DNA from: Cervus elaphus
Taxonomy: Eukaryota > Chordata > Mammalia > Artiodactyla > Cervidae
Assembly (NCBI RefSeq): GCF_910594005.1
Contig: NC_057820.1
Coordinates: 8,561,001-8,625,000 of the forward strand
DNA: 64,000 nucleotides
Direction of reading: 5' to 3'
Below the pieces are notes generated by a model that saw nothing but the letters and a program-made list of their open reading frames with translations, was not told the DNA's origin and made no database searches. Below, piece by piece: positions 1-10,915 of the stretch. Each line of letters starts with the position of its first letter. The stretch's first letter is position 1. The translations under genes and the position numbers were made by a program.

Positions 1-130
1 TTAATTCTGATGATGGACGTAAGCTAGACTTACCTGGGTGATCATTTCATAATAAATACAAATATTGAATCACTATGTGGTACACCTGAAACTCATATGA
101 TGTTATATACCAATTATATCTCAATTAAAA
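1..130 (+). mobile_element. LINE-1 3' end
   Basis: The text runs through the typical artiodactyl L1 3' terminus: a 'gaatcactatgtggtacacc' stretch, then 'tgaaactcatatgatg' and a final 'tctcaattaaaa' tail. Only the last part of the element is in the window and no coding part is visible. Family assignment rests on recalled consensus, not a search. Confidence 0.75.
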
Positions 131-595
131 GAGTTTTAACTAAGAACATTGGTGTCAGAAGTTGGATTGCAAATAATAGCCCTTTGGGGAAGAGAACTGT
201 AGAACTGGCTCAGTTGAACTGCTATAAAATGGGATGAATATGACGTTTTCTCCAGACTGGGACAAGAATATAGCTTGATTTTGTTACTTGCAACCATGCA
301 AATATGACTAATCACAGTTAGAGTGGGAGGATTAAAAATGCCAAGAGAAAACCATTTAACAAAATCCCATAGAGATCACTGGAGAAAAGAACTAGATATG
401 GGCAGGAAGATCCAGTGTTTGTCAGGAAAAAGTATTCAGGAAGTGAACTGACAACAATTTTTGCCTTCAAATGAAGAAAATCCTAGGTAGAAGTAAAGCA
501 CATTTTACATTCAAAAATGATTAAGTATGAGCACTTATAAATGAAAAACATAAAATGTAGCATGGTGTGTATAATATGAAAAGTGGAAGCATTGT
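131..595. other. Intergenic stretch, nothing recognised
   Basis: AT-rich sequence without a long open frame, RNA gene or repeat that I can name. It separates the L1 tail from the first MaLR LTR. Confidence 0.5.
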
Positions 596-1060
596 GTATT
601 TGTTTCCCAGGGGTGCAGTGACAAAGTGCCACAGGCTGAGTGGCTTAAGACAACAGAAATTTATTCTCTCATGGTTCTGAAATTGAGACGTCCAAAGTCA
701 AGGTGTCTCCAGGGCCATGCTTCCACTAAAGCCTCCAAAGGAGAATCTTTCTTTGTCTCTTTCAGCTTTTGGTGGCTCTAGGCATTCCTTGGCCTGTGGC
801 AACATCACTGTAATCTCTGCCTTCTTCTTCACATAGCCTTCTTCTCTCTGTGTTTTCACAAGGTATTCCCCTCTGTGTTTCTTTCCTCTTCTAATAAGGA
901 CATTGGTTTTACTGGATTCAAGGCTCATGAAGATGACCTTGTCTTAACTCAGTTACAACTGTAAAGGCTATTTCCAAGTCAGATCACATTCATAAATGCT
1001 GGGGGATAGGGTTTCCACATATCTTTCTGGAGGAGGACAATTCAACACAAAACAGATTGT
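596..1060 (-). mobile_element. MaLR-type LTR (MLT1/MST group), reverse orientation
   Basis: Read on the minus strand this follows the MaLR LTR consensus: the start near 'gttgaattgtcctcctcc', a 'ccagaagctg'-like middle and an end like 'ttaagccactcagcctgtgg'. On the + strand it shows 'ggcttaagacaacagaaatt' near 647. It is an ancient solitary LTR of a non-autonomous endogenous retrovirus-like element, with no internal genes. Its promoter-side end is interrupted by the BovB insertion at 1088. Confidence 0.75.
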
Positions 1061-1087
1061 GTATAAATATATCTTTTTTTTATTATT
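1039..1087 (+). repeat. Target-site duplication, left copy (about 49 bp)
   Basis: Starts 'aattcaacacaaaacagatt' and ends 'tattatt'. It recurs at 1325-1367 with one substitution and a shorter T-run. The two copies flank the BovB fragment 1088-1324. Confidence 0.8.
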
Positions 1088-1324
1088 TGGCCACCTGATG
1101 CGAAGAACTGACTCATTTGAAAAGACCCTCATGCTGGGAAAGATTGAAGGTGGGAGGAGAAGGGGACGACAGAGGATGAGATGGTTGAATGGCATCACCG
1201 ACTCGATGGACATGAGTTTGGGTAAGCTCCGGGAGTTGGTGATGGACAGGGAGGCCTGGCATGCTGCAGTCCATAGGGTCGCAAAGAGTCAGACACCATT
1301 GAGGGACTGAACTGAGCTGAACTG
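1088..1324 (+). mobile_element. BovB LINE 3' fragment
   Basis: Encodes the C-terminal tail of the BovB reverse transcriptase in one frame (996-1310), with GKIEGGRRRGRQRMRWLNG followed by an ITDSMDMSL stretch, and ends in the BovB terminal 'ctgaactgagctgaactg'. It is 5'-truncated and inserted in an LTR flank with long direct repeats. Confidence 0.85.
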
Positions 1325-1367
1325 AATTCAACACAAAACAGATAGTGTATAAATATATTTTATTATT
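1325..1367 (+). repeat. Target-site duplication, right copy
   Basis: Partner of 1039-1087, starting 'aattcaacacaaaacagata'. The copies differ mainly in the length of the internal T-run. Confidence 0.8.
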
Positions 1368-1434
1368 CAGTAGATGGTTTTTTTTTTTCCCCTTCAGTCT
1401 GGGGCTATCGTAGATCACATCTTCAAAAAGAGGG

Positions 1435-2015
1435 CTACAACAACGTCTCCCATCCTAGGTACCCTTCTGCAGTGTTCTTTACCGCTTTCCCACTGGTAGA
1501 TGGAGTGTAATTCCCCTCCCATGGAATCCAGCTAGCCTTGGTGAGTTGCAGTAACCAAGATAATGCAGCAGGAGTGTCATCACATGACTACTGAGGCTCC
1601 ATCAGAAAATATTTTGCAGCTTCTGTCTAGGACTTGGGAATGCCTGTTTCTAGTCACACCTTCTTGGGGTACTCCCTCTCGGAACTGTCCTGTGGGAAGC
1701 CCAAGACACATTGAGAGGCTACATGTAGATGTTCCTGTTGACAGTCTCACCCGAGCCAAGTCTTCAAGCTGTCCTAGCACAGGATCCAGACATTGAGCGA
1801 AGAATGCTTCAGATCCCTCCAGACCCAAGGCGTTTGTGTGACTCCCAGTCACTTGAGTCTTCCCAGCTGTAGCTCCAGCTATTGCAAAACACAGACAAGC
1901 CTGCTGTGCCCTGTCCAAATTCCTGATAAACAGAATCCCCGGACATAATAAAATGGTGATTGTTTTATATTCCTAGTGTGTGGTAATTTGTTATGCTGTG
2001 ATAGTATTTGGAATA
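1435..2015 (+). mobile_element. MaLR-type LTR (MLT1 group)
   Basis: Long decayed LTR. It contains the MLT1-like 'tcccatggaatccagctagc' region, 'gaagcccaagacacattgag' near 1698, and an end with 'aataaaatggtgattgtttt' and 'ggtaatttgttatgctgtga'. There are no internal retroviral genes. The open frames here (for example 1563-1796) are not maintained coding sequence. Confidence 0.75.
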
Positions 2016-2196
2016 GTGGGTCACAACTCATTACTGTGTTGTTAAATGAATTTAGTGGGGTACCAAAATTAAACTAAAAGTTAAAATTTTTATATTCTAT
2101 ATCTTGAGATTTTTATTTTAAAATGCAAATATAATTTTGCTGTTAAAAGTGATTGCATTTTGTCTCTGTAGTTTGGAAGGCTGTGTTAGAAAGATT

Positions 2197-2296
2197 ATTG
2201 TTGTTGTTTAGTCACTAAGTTGTGTCCGACTCTTTGTGACTCCATGAACTCTAGCCTGCCAAGCTCCTCTGTCTATGGGATGTTCCCGACTTTTGA
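2197..2296 (-). mobile_element. Bov-tA SINE, 3' half, interrupted
   Basis: Reverse-oriented Bov-A part ('gtgtccgactctttgtgact'). It stops at about 2296 and resumes at 2650, so one SINE has been split by a BovB insertion. Confidence 0.8.
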
Positions 2297-2649
2297 ACTG
2301 TGGTGCTGGAGAAGACTCTTGAGAGTCCCTTGGACTGCAAGGAGATCCAACCAGTCCATCCTAAAGGAAATCAGTCCTGAATATTCATTGGAAAGATTGA
2401 TGCTGAGCTGAAGCTCCAATACTTTGGCCACCTGATGCAAAGAACTGACTCTTTGGAAAAGACCCTGATGGCAGGAGGAGAAGGGGATAACAGAAGATGA
2501 GATGCTTGGATGGCATCAGCGACTCGATGGATAAGAGTTTGAACAAGCTCTGCGAGTTGGTGGTGGACAGGGAAGCCTGGTGTGCTGCAGTCCATGGGGT
2601 TGCAAAGAATTGGACATGACTGAGTGACTGAACTGAACTGAACTGAAGT
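2297..2649 (+). mobile_element. BovB 3' fragment nested in a Bov-tA SINE
   Basis: Plus-strand BovB text from 'tgtggtgctggagaagactc' to the terminal 'actgaactgaactgaa'. It encodes the ARRSNQSILKEISPEYSLE segment of the BovB ORF. It lies inside the reverse Bov-tA SINE. Confidence 0.85.
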
Positions 2650-2758
2650 AGGAATACAGGAGTGGGTTGCCGTTTCCTTCTTCAGGGGATCTTCCTGACC
2701 CAGGGATTGAACCTGCATGTCCTGCATTGCAGGCAGACTCTTTACCACTGAGCCACAG
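2650..2758 (-). mobile_element. Bov-tA SINE, tRNA-derived 5' half
   Basis: Continuation of the SINE begun at 2197: 'ggggatcttcctgacccagg' and 'ctctttaccactgagccac', the reversed tRNA-derived head with its box B-like region. Confidence 0.8.
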
Positions 2759-2949
2759 TTTCTCAAATGTGATAGCCAGCAGGAAAGATGTGCGGGAAAA
2801 CCTACAAACTCAAGGATAAATGTGTGAAAGAGAACTTTTGACAATGGAAAAAGTAGAAAGAAAAATAAATGTTTGTTATACAAATAAACCCATAACTCCA
2901 CTTTGCATGGACAGCTAGAGGATAAGAGGAATGATTTCTTTCTTTTTAC

Positions 2950-3085
2950 TTTTCAAAAATTTTAAAATTTTACTGTTACTGTGTATAGCACAGTAACACC
3001 TGAAACTGTGAAGCTATATATATATACACTTTTTCAGATTCTTTCCCCTTATAAGTTATTACAGAATATTGAGTATAATTCCCTC
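2950..3085 (-). mobile_element. Ruminant LINE-1 3' end fragment
   Basis: Reverse L1 3' UTR text ('cagattctttccccttataa', 'gagtataattccct') which breaks off where a Bov-tA SINE begins. Confidence 0.6.
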
Positions 3086-3290
3086 TGCTGAAAGCATCTA
3101 CCTGCCAATGCAGGAGATGAGACAGGGGTTTGATCGCTGGGTCTGGAGGATCCCCTGGAGGAGGAAATGGCAACTGATTCTAGTGTTCTTGCCTGGAGAA
3201 TCCCATGGACAGAGGACCCTGGTGAGCTACGGTCCATAGGGTTGCAAAGAGTGGGACACGACTGAAGCAGTTTAGCGTGCCTGCACAACC
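3086..3290 (+). mobile_element. Bov-tA SINE
   Basis: Degenerate tRNA-derived head ('ctacctgccaatgcaggag', 'gggtttgatcgctgggtct') followed by the Bov-A body ('gagaatcccatggacagagg', 'gggacacgactgaagcag'). Confidence 0.85.
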
Positions 3291-3500
3291 CTTGATGACT
3301 CATCAGAAAAGACCCCGATGCTGGGAAAGATTGAAAGCAAATGGAGAATAGGGCATAGAGGATGAAGCGATTAGATAGCATCACTGGCCCAATGAACCTG
3401 AATTTGAGCAAACTCTGGGATAGTAGAGGACAGAGGAGACTGGCATATTGCAGTCCATGGAGTTGCAAAGTGTCTGACAAAACTTAGTGACTGAACAATC
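3291..3500 (+). mobile_element. BovB 3' fragment
   Basis: Text from 'gactcatcagaaaagacccc' to 'acttagtgactgaac' is the last 200 bp of BovB, directly abutting the preceding SINE. Confidence 0.8.
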
Positions 3501-3514
3501 CTAGGAAAATTATA

Positions 3515-3655
3515 TCATGCATCTAAAATTCAGTATTTTCATCTGTAAAATGGAGATTATAATAGTACCTACTTCACAGAGTTGTTAAGAAATTACGAAA
3601 GTTAATGTGCATCGCCTAACGAAGAGTTTAGTCCATAAAATGAGCTCAAATAGCT
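3515..3655 (-). mobile_element. MIR SINE
   Basis: Contains the reversed MIR core 'catctgtaaaatggagatta' and 'tagtacctacttcacagagt'. Ancient mammalian repeat. Confidence 0.7.
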
Positions 3656-3718
3656 AAATAAGAAGCAGAAAATTCAATACTCTGGCTTAACCCTAAATAA
3701 TTGAAGAGTTAGTTGGTA

Positions 3719-3835
3719 TGGTAGGCAGAATTCTAAGATGGTCCTCAAGATATCTACCCCTTGATGGATGCAGCTTGTATGTGACTATGATGGGATAGTC
3801 AATCCCATGCCTGGTTAGGTTTGGGCACAAGTGAC
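3719..3835 (+). mobile_element. MaLR-like LTR, 5' part
   Basis: Begins 'gtatggtaggcagaattcta' and continues beyond an inserted BovB at 4198 with 'gattatcctgggttggtctg', the pattern of an MLT1-type LTR. The inserted BovB splits it. Confidence 0.55.
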
Positions 3836-4197
3836 TTCAGTTCAGTTCAGTTCAGTTCAGTCATTCAGTTGTGTCTGACTCTGCAACCCCATGGACAGCA
3901 GCACGCCAGGCCTTCCTGTCCTTTGCCAGCTCCCAGAATTTACTCAAACTCATGTCCATTGAGTCAGTGATGCCATTCAACCATCTCATCCTCTGTTGTC
4001 CTCTTCTCTTCCTGCCTTCAATCTTTCCCAGCATCAGGGTCTTTTCAAATTAGTCAGTTCTTCGCATCAGTTGCCCAAAGTATTGGAGTTTCACCTCCAG
4101 CATCAGTCCTTCCAATGAATATTCAGGACTGACTTCCTTTAGGATGGACTGGTTGGATCTCCTTGAAGTCCAAGGGACTCTCAAGAGTCTTCTCCAG
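3836..4197 (-). mobile_element. BovB 3' fragment inserted in LTR
   Basis: Begins with the reversed BovB terminal pentamer array (four 'ttcag' units from 3839) and runs back to 'agagtcttctccag'. The flanks share 'gtgactt', a probable target-site duplication. Confidence 0.85.
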
Positions 4198-4480
4198 GTG
4201 ACTTAAAGAATAGATTATCTTTTTTTTTTCTCTGTTAAAGAATAGACGGGTGACTTAAAGTATAGATTATCCTGGGTTGGTCTGACCTAATCAGGTGAAC
4301 ACTTACAAAGACTCTTCCTAAAGCAAGAAATATGAAGCAAGAGATTTGATGCAAGGGAGGCTCTTGGTTGCTGGCTTTGGAGTGGAGGAAACCAAAGAAG
4401 AGGGAATATAGATGGACTCTGGGAACTAAGAATTTATCTGTGATTCTTTTGGATTTTCAACTGTACACGGTTGTACCAAT
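4198..4480 (+). mobile_element. MaLR-like LTR, 3' part
   Basis: Resumes the LTR after the BovB insertion. A 22-bp segment beginning 'gtgacttaaagaatagatta' at 4198 is repeated with one change at 4250, separated by a T-run, so a small local duplication occurred here. Confidence 0.5.
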
Positions 4481-4655
4481 GCCAGATAATGACTGTTGTT
4501 TCTTCATTTCTGATAATTATAATTACTTCTTCTTAAGTTATGGTGCCAACTAGGATGGCTAGTACATCAGTAAGTAATATCAGTGATAGTGGGACTCCTC
4601 TTTCTAAGCTCAAACGGAAGCTTTGAATTATTTAACACAAAGTGTAGTATTTACT

Positions 4656-4862
4656 ATAGGGGCTGGTGGTGAAAGTTGCTCAGTCATGTCTGACCCTTTG
4701 CAACTCCATGGACTGTAGCCCGCCAGGCTCCTCTGTCTATGGAATTCTCCAGACAAGAATACTGGAGTGGGTAATCTTTCCCTTCTCCAGGGGATCTTTC
4801 CAATCCAGGGATCAAACCTAGGTCTCACACATTGCAGGTAGATTCTTTACCATCTGAGCCAA
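4656..4862 (-). mobile_element. Bov-tA SINE
   Basis: Reverse orientation: 'gttgctcagtcatgtctgac' to 'gattctttaccatctgagcc'. Full Bov-A plus tRNA-derived head. Confidence 0.85.
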
Positions 4863-4864
4863 AT

Positions 4865-6735
4865 TTCTTTATCAAAACAAGGGAGTTCCTTTCTATTTCC
4901 TATTTGTTAAAATATTTTTTTTTTTAAATCATGAAAGAATGTTGGATTCTATTGAATTATAATCTTTTCCTTTATCTACTGAGATGGTCATAATTTTTAT
5001 TCTTTAATCTTTATTTTTTTTTATTCTTTAACCTTTAAATGTAGTATATTATATTATTTAATTTTATAGTGTCAAACCAACCTTGCATTCCCTTGGATAA
5101 GCCCTATTTCATCATGACTTTAGACCATTTTGCTTCATTTATTCCTTTCTCTCCCAGATTTATTTGCTATTATTGTAGTGTATTTTAGTTCTACCCTTTT
5201 AAATGCTATAGAATATTATTAATATCTTATAAATTCAGTATTTCTTTGTTTACCCACAGGTTGACCACTTTCTTTGTTCTTCTTACATGTTAGTCCTTAT
5301 GAAGTCATTTTTCCTGCCTCATGTGCATGCTTTAAAGTTTTCTTTAGAGTAAGTCTAATGGTAGTAAATCATTTTTGTTGGCTTAATTTATCTCTTTCTT
5401 TGTACAGTACACAATATTATTTCTGTGTATAGAAATCTAGCGTAACAGTTGTTTTCTTGTCGAACATTCAAGAACCCATCTGTTAGTCTTTTGACTTCTG
5501 TTATGGCTGTTGAGAAGTCAAGAGTCTATATGCCACTCTTTTAATGATAACCTCATCTTAACACACTCTTGGTCACACTTTTTGTGATTGAAATTTGGGG
5601 TTGGCATGTGCACACTGCCGTATTTAAAATAGACTACCAGCAAGAACCTACTGGGCAGCACAGACAGCTCTGCTCAGTATTCTGTAATAACCTAAAAAAA
5701 AAGATACTTTCTTTGTCTTTGAACTGCACATCCACAGGGTGTATCTGGATATGGATTTGTTTTTATTTAACGTGTTTGAGATTCACTGCAATTCTTGAAG
5801 CTGTGGATAAAGGTCTTTTATAAATTTTTGGAAAATCTCATCCCTTATCAATAAAAATATTACATCTGCCCTGTTTTCTATTTCATCGTGTTCTGGAGTT
5901 CAAACTGGATGGTTGATAAACCATTTCACTTTATCTTATGCCTCTCAATGTTTAGTTTACACTTTTCGCCTTTTTTTCTTTCTGTTCTGCATTCTGGATA
6001 CTATCATCTAGACTATCTTATTCACAAATTCTTTTTTCATTTGTGTCAAATGTGTTTGTTGTGTTTTTAATCTCAATTATTTCAAATTTCATTTAAGAAA
6101 TATTACTGGATTTCTGAATGTCTTCTTTGTTATTTTTTAATAAATTCCTTTTACCTGCAAAAATACTCCAGTTTTCAGACTTACCTTTTATGTCTTTAAA
6201 CATACTGAGCATGTTTTTTTCATATTTTGTATTAATAATTCCACTATGTTAGTTATTTTAAGTCTGTCTGTGCTGTCTGTTATTTCAGGTGATTGTCATT
6301 CACAGTGTCTTATTTCCTTCTGTCCTAGTTATATTTGTGAACTGCTCATTTTTTCACGGAAAGTTAGTTGTGGTGATGTTTTGTAGCACAGAATAAGGGT
6401 GCCTTCTTCCAGGGATGATTTAGTTTTGTTTTTTCCCTGTGCCTAGGAGCACTAGGACTGGAGACTCATTTTAAGTGAAATTCATAGTTTGAATTTTATT
6501 AGTTATATAAGTGGTGTATGTTTTCTCTCAGAGCATGCCTTTTAACTTTATTTACAGTGTTTTTTCTTTTTAAACTAAAGTGTTTGCTTGTTTTTAATCT
6601 TAAGGGGATTATTATATATTTTTTTTGTAGTTTTGTTTTTATTCCTTAAGAGCTCTTTTCCTACTCCAAATTATATGTTGTATATCTTTATTTAAAACAA
6701 CAATAAGTTTTGATTTTCCCAACTATAGATTATTT
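4865..6735 (-). mobile_element. Old LINE-1 fragments, antisense
   Basis: T-rich text reads as antisense L1. Near 4869 it resembles the ORF2 stretch 'aagggagttcctttctattt', near 5083 'caaccttgcattcccttgga', and further on the antisense of the 5' part of old mammalian L1. Boundaries between fragments are uncertain, and the small ORFs (5569-5823, 5888-6070) are chance frames. Confidence 0.6.
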
Positions 6736-6739
6736 TATA

Positions 6740-6980
6740 AAATATTTACTTACATTTACTTATTTGGCTGTGTTGTATCTTGGTTGTGTCATGGGGGACC
6801 TTTCATTGTGGTGCATGGACTCTCTAACTGTGGCACTTGGGCTCCGGAGCATGCAGGTTCAGTAGTTGTGATGTGGGGGCTTAGTTGCTCTGTGGCATGT
6901 GGAGTCTTAGCTCCCTAACCAGGGATGGAACCCATGTCCTCTGCATTGGAAGGCTACTGGACTACCAGAGAAGTCACTAG
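6740..6980 (-). mobile_element. CHR-type tRNA-derived SINE
   Basis: Reverse orientation with 'ttggctgtgttgtatcttgg', 'agctccctaaccagggatgg' and 'actaccagagaagtcac'. This matches the cetartiodactyl CHR family pattern. Confidence 0.75.
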
Positions 6981-6984
6981 ATTA

Positions 6985-7690
6985 TTTTTATTTATACGGT
7001 AGGATGTAAATTTTTTTTCAAATGAATATCCAGTAGTCCAAGCATGATTTACTAAATAGTTCATCCTTTCTTCTCTGACTTGAAATACTGCATTTCCATG
7101 CATGTATAAGTCTGTTTCTGGATTCTCCATTCTATTCTAGCAGTGTCTTTACCGCTACAGTGCTGCATGCCTTGTTCATATTTTTCAAAATTACTTGGAA
7201 ATTCAGGGTTATCTTGCCAAGTACCACATTAATACTTGTTTCAAATTTAATTGAAAAGTATTTGGGGGCTTACAGTCCATGGGGTTGCAAAGAGTTGGAC
7301 ACGACTGAGTGACTAGCCACAGCACAGCACAGGATTTATGTAGACTTGGGGCTATTTTACAGTAATAACTTTAAAAATATTGCCTTTCACCTCTGAATAT
7401 AGTATATATATATCTTCATTTATTTCTTCAATGATGTGTTACAATTTTGTCAACAAAATTTTTGAACATTTTCCGTGTCTCATTACCTCATAGTTTTTGT
7501 GTTTCTTTGTGAATGTTTTTTTTCTTTTTAATTTCTAATTGATTTAGCTGGCTTAGAAATACCATGTGTATGTGTGTTAATGTTGTAACCAGCAACCTTA
7601 ATGAACTTTTTAGTATTATGAGTTTACTAGAAGATTTACTTTGATGATCATGTCATCTGCAGAGACAGTTTTGTATTTCCTTTTTAATAT
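6985..7690 (-). mobile_element. Old LINE-1 ORF2, antisense (left part)
   Basis: Antisense ORF2: 'tgaatatccagtagtccaag' near 7023, 'gtaaccagcaacctta' near 7587, and 'gatcatgtcatctgcagaga' near 7646, the complement of the RT ADD region. It contains a short BovB/Bov-A end at 7270-7333. The L1 text seems to resume at about 10155 after a younger L1. Confidence 0.65.
7270..7333 (+). mobile_element. Short Bov-A/BovB 3' end
   Basis: Only the last 60 bp: 'cagtccatggggttgcaaag', 'ttggacacgactgagtgact', then a short 'cacagcacagcaca' tail. Confidence 0.75.
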
Positions 7691-8536
7691 TTGTAAAGAT
7701 ACAAAGTGATAAAAATGTTCATCAAAGTGGGTATCAAGGGAACATATCTCAACATAATAATGGCCATTTGTGACAAACCCAAAGTAACATCATATTCAAT
7801 GATGAAAAGCTGAAAGTCTTTCCTCTAAATTCAGGAAAAAGACAAGGATGCCCACTTCTACCATTTCTATATTAACACCGTATCAGAAGCCCTAGCCACA
7901 GTAATCAGAAAAGAAAAAAGCCATCCAAATTGGAAGATAAGTAAAACTGTCACTAATTGCAGCTGGCATAATACTTTGTATTGGAACTCTCAAAATCTCC
8001 ACCCCAAAACTACTAGAAGTGAATTCAGCAAAGTTGCAGGATGCCGAATTAATATACAGAAATCTGTTGCTGTTCTACACACTCTCAGGAAGAGAAAGTA
8101 AAAAAAGAAAAAATTCCATTTAAAATCACATCTAAAAGAATAAAATACCTGGGAATAAATTTAATCTAAGATGTGAAAGAGCTATACTCTGAACACCATA
8201 AAACACTGATGAAGGAAACTAATGGTAGTACAAATAAGTGAAAAGGTATCCTGTGCTCTTGGATTGGAAGAATTAATATTGTCAAAATGGGCATACTACC
8301 CAGAGCAATCTATAGATTTAATGCTATCCCTATCAAAATACACATAACATTTTCCACAGGTATAGAACAAATAATCCTAAAGTTCATATAGAAACATAAA
8401 AGACCACTAATTGCCAAAGCAATCTTGAGAAAAAAGAACAAAGCTGGAGGTATCCTGCTCCCAGACCTCAGACTATACTACAAAGTTACAGTAATCAACA
8501 CAGCATGATAAGGGCACAAAATAGAGACACATAGAC

Positions 8537-8586
8537 TCATGGGGTCACAAAGAGTCAGACACAACTTAGTGTCTGAACAGCAACAA
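8537..8586 (+). mobile_element. Short Bov-A/BovB 3' end inside L1
   Basis: 'catggggtcacaaagagtca' to 'gtgtctgaacagcaacaa' interrupts L1 ORF2 between 'catagact' and 'agaccagtgggacagaacag'. Confidence 0.75.
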
Positions 8587-9339
8587 GACCAGTGGGACAG
8601 AACAGAGAGCTCAGAAATAAACCCACACATCTATAGTCAATTAAGACAAAGGAGGCAAGAATATACAGTGGAGAAAAGACAGTCTCTTCAACAAGTGGTA
8701 CTGGGAAAAATTAGACTGCTGCATGCAAAACAATGAGATTAGAACATTTTCTCACACCATATACTCAAACTCAAAATATACATAAAATAAACTTAAAGTG
8801 GATTAAAGACCTGAATTTAAGACTTGAAACTATAAACTCCTTTAAAAGAACATAGGCAAAACATTTTTTGACATAAATCAGCAATATTTTTCTGGATCTG
8901 TCCCTTGAGGCAAAGAAATAACAAAAATAACAAATGTAACCTAATTAAAAGCTCTGGTACAGCAAAGGAAATCAATGACAAAATGAAAAGACAACAGATA
9001 GAATGGCAGAAAATATTAGCCAAGGATATGACCTATTAGGGGTTAATGTCCAAAATATATAAACAGCTCATACAACCTGACAAACAAAAAAAAAAAGAAT
9101 CAATGAAAAATGGGTGGAAGACCTGAAGAGACATTTTTTCAAAGAAGGCATATGGATGACTAATGAGCACATTAAAAGCTGCTCAATAACGTAATTATCA
9201 GAGAAATCAAAACAACAGTGAGATGTCACCTCACACCTGTCAGAATGGCTATCATCAAGTAAATGGCTATCATCAAGTAAAAAATACTGTAGAAGGTATG
9301 GAGAAAAGGGAACCCTTATATACTGTTGGTAGGAATGTT

Positions 9340-9460
9340 GGTAGGACATGGGTTTGAGCAAGCTCCAAGAGTTGGTGATGGACAGGGAAGCCTGGCATAC
9401 TGCAGTTCATGGGGTCCCAAACAGTTGGACACGACTGAGTAACTGAATTGACTGACTGAG
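9340..9460 (+). mobile_element. BovB 3' end inside L1
   Basis: 'gggtttgagcaagctccaag' to 'aactgaattgactgactgag' interrupts the L1 at the 'tactgttggtaggaatg' segment. 'aggaatgt' occurs on both sides, a likely target-site duplication. Confidence 0.8.
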
Positions 9461-10154
9461 GAATGTAACTTGATAAAATCATCATGGAAAATGGTATGGA
9501 GCTTCCTCATAAAGCTGAAAATAGAACTATCATATGATCCAGCAATGCCACTCCTGAGTACATATCCAGAAAAAAAACCCCACTAATTTGAAAAGATACA
9601 TACGTCCCAGTGTTCATGGCAGCATTATTTATAACAGGCAAGATATGGAAGCAACCCAAGCTCCCATCAACTGATGAGTGAATAAAGAAGACATACACAA
9701 TGGAATATTATCCAGCCATTAAAAGAATAAAATCCTGCCATTTGCAGCAATGTGGATGGACCTAGAGAATATTATGCTTTGTGAAATAAGTCACAAAAAG
9801 ACAATACTATATGATATCACTTATACATGGAATCAAACAGGTAATACAAATGAAATAAATGCAAAACAGAAACAAACTCACAGAAATAGGAAGCAAACTA
9901 GTGTCTACCAAAGAGGAAGACAGAAAGGGACAGTAACAAATAGGGGCTTTGGATTAAGAGATGAAAACTACTATACTATGTATAAAATAAATTAGCAGCA
10001 GTGTGTGTAGCACAGGGAATTACAGCCTTTGTCTTGTAATAGCTTCTAATAACTTTTAATGGAGTATAATCTGTGAAAATACTGAATCACAAGGCTATAT
10101 ACCTGAAATTAATAGAATATTATAAATTGACTGTAAATTTTTAATGTTTATTGT

Positions 10155-10300
10155 AATGTTTCAGAGTAATTTTGCCTCAGAGTAAGAAAGTTCCCTTCTA
10201 TTTCTCATTTTATAAGAGGGTTTATTTTCTTTTTTTCTAAATCATAAATAAATATGAACTCTTGGATTGTGCTTTTGTTCTCTGTAATCATAAAAGAGTT
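10155..10300 (-). mobile_element. Old LINE-1 ORF2, antisense (right part)
   Basis: 'aagaaagttcccttctattt' followed by 'tctaaatcataaataaatat' resembles the same ORF2 stretch as 4869-4945. This is where the antisense L1 of 6985-7690 would continue if the sense L1 were removed. Confidence 0.5.
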
Positions 10301-10502
10301 AACCTCTTTTGTCTTTTCAAGACCTGAAGCCATTTATGCCCATAGTTTCATTTCTACCTACTGCTTTAACCTTGTGATTTACCATGATTTATGTCTTGAA
10401 TTCTATTTTATATGCTATCTATTCAGTCTTATATGTACATAGTAAAGGAACTTGCCTCCAATAAAAATCTTATAGAACTATTTTAACTAGGAGCTTGATT
10501 GA

Positions 10503-10915
10503 TAGATGTTGTGGGTTGAATGGTGGCCTCTAAAAAGATATGTCTATGCCCTAAGCTCTGAAACGTGCCAATGAAACCGTACTTGAAAAGGTGTCCTTAC
10601 AGATGTAATTACATTAGGCATCTCAAGACAAGATCATCCTAGATTAACTAGAAAAGCTCTCAATTCAATGACAATAGTCCTTCTAAGAGACATACGGAGG
10701 TCTTCTCCTCCTTGTCTATATCAGATATCCACAAGTCAAGGAATGCTTAGAGCCACCAGAAGCTAGAAGAGGCAAAGAAGAATTCATCACTAGAGTCTTC
10801 AGGAGTATGGCTCTATGGACACTTTGATTTTGGACTTCTGACCTCCAGAACTGTGAACTAATACATTTCTCTTGGGGCAATTTCTTATAACACCTCTAGA
10901 AAACTCATAATATCC
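10503..10915 (+). mobile_element. MaLR-type LTR (MLT1 group)
   Basis: Nearly complete. It starts 'gttgtgggttgaatggtggc', has 'ttacagatgtaattacatta' and 'agccaccagaagctagaaga', and ends 'acttctgacctccagaactg' and 'acatttctcttgg'. Solitary LTR without internal genes. Confidence 0.8.

Larger units (their letters stand above)
7691..10137 (+). mobile_element. LINE-1, 5'-truncated, sense ORF2 and 3' UTR
   Basis: About 2.4 kb of plus-strand L1. It starts in the RT domain ('gacaaacccaaagtaacatc', 'gacaaggatgcccacttcta') and passes 'aaatacctgggaataaattt', 'cacaccatatactcaaactc' and 'catttgcagcaatgtggatg', then reaches the 3' UTR ('gcacagggaattacagcctt'). The RT active-site region near 7955 reads Ala-Ala-Gly in place of Ala-Asp-Asp, and stops are frequent, so it is dead. 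Two Bov fragments are inserted (8537-8586 and 9340-9460). Confidence 0.85.

Noticed and set aside
1563..1918. Overlapping open frames on both strands
   Set aside because: They lie inside a decayed MaLR LTR.
3839..3860. Pentamer array 'ttcag' as a CRISPR or satellite
   Set aside because: It is the normal terminal array of BovB/Bov-A. There are no spacers and no array elsewhere.
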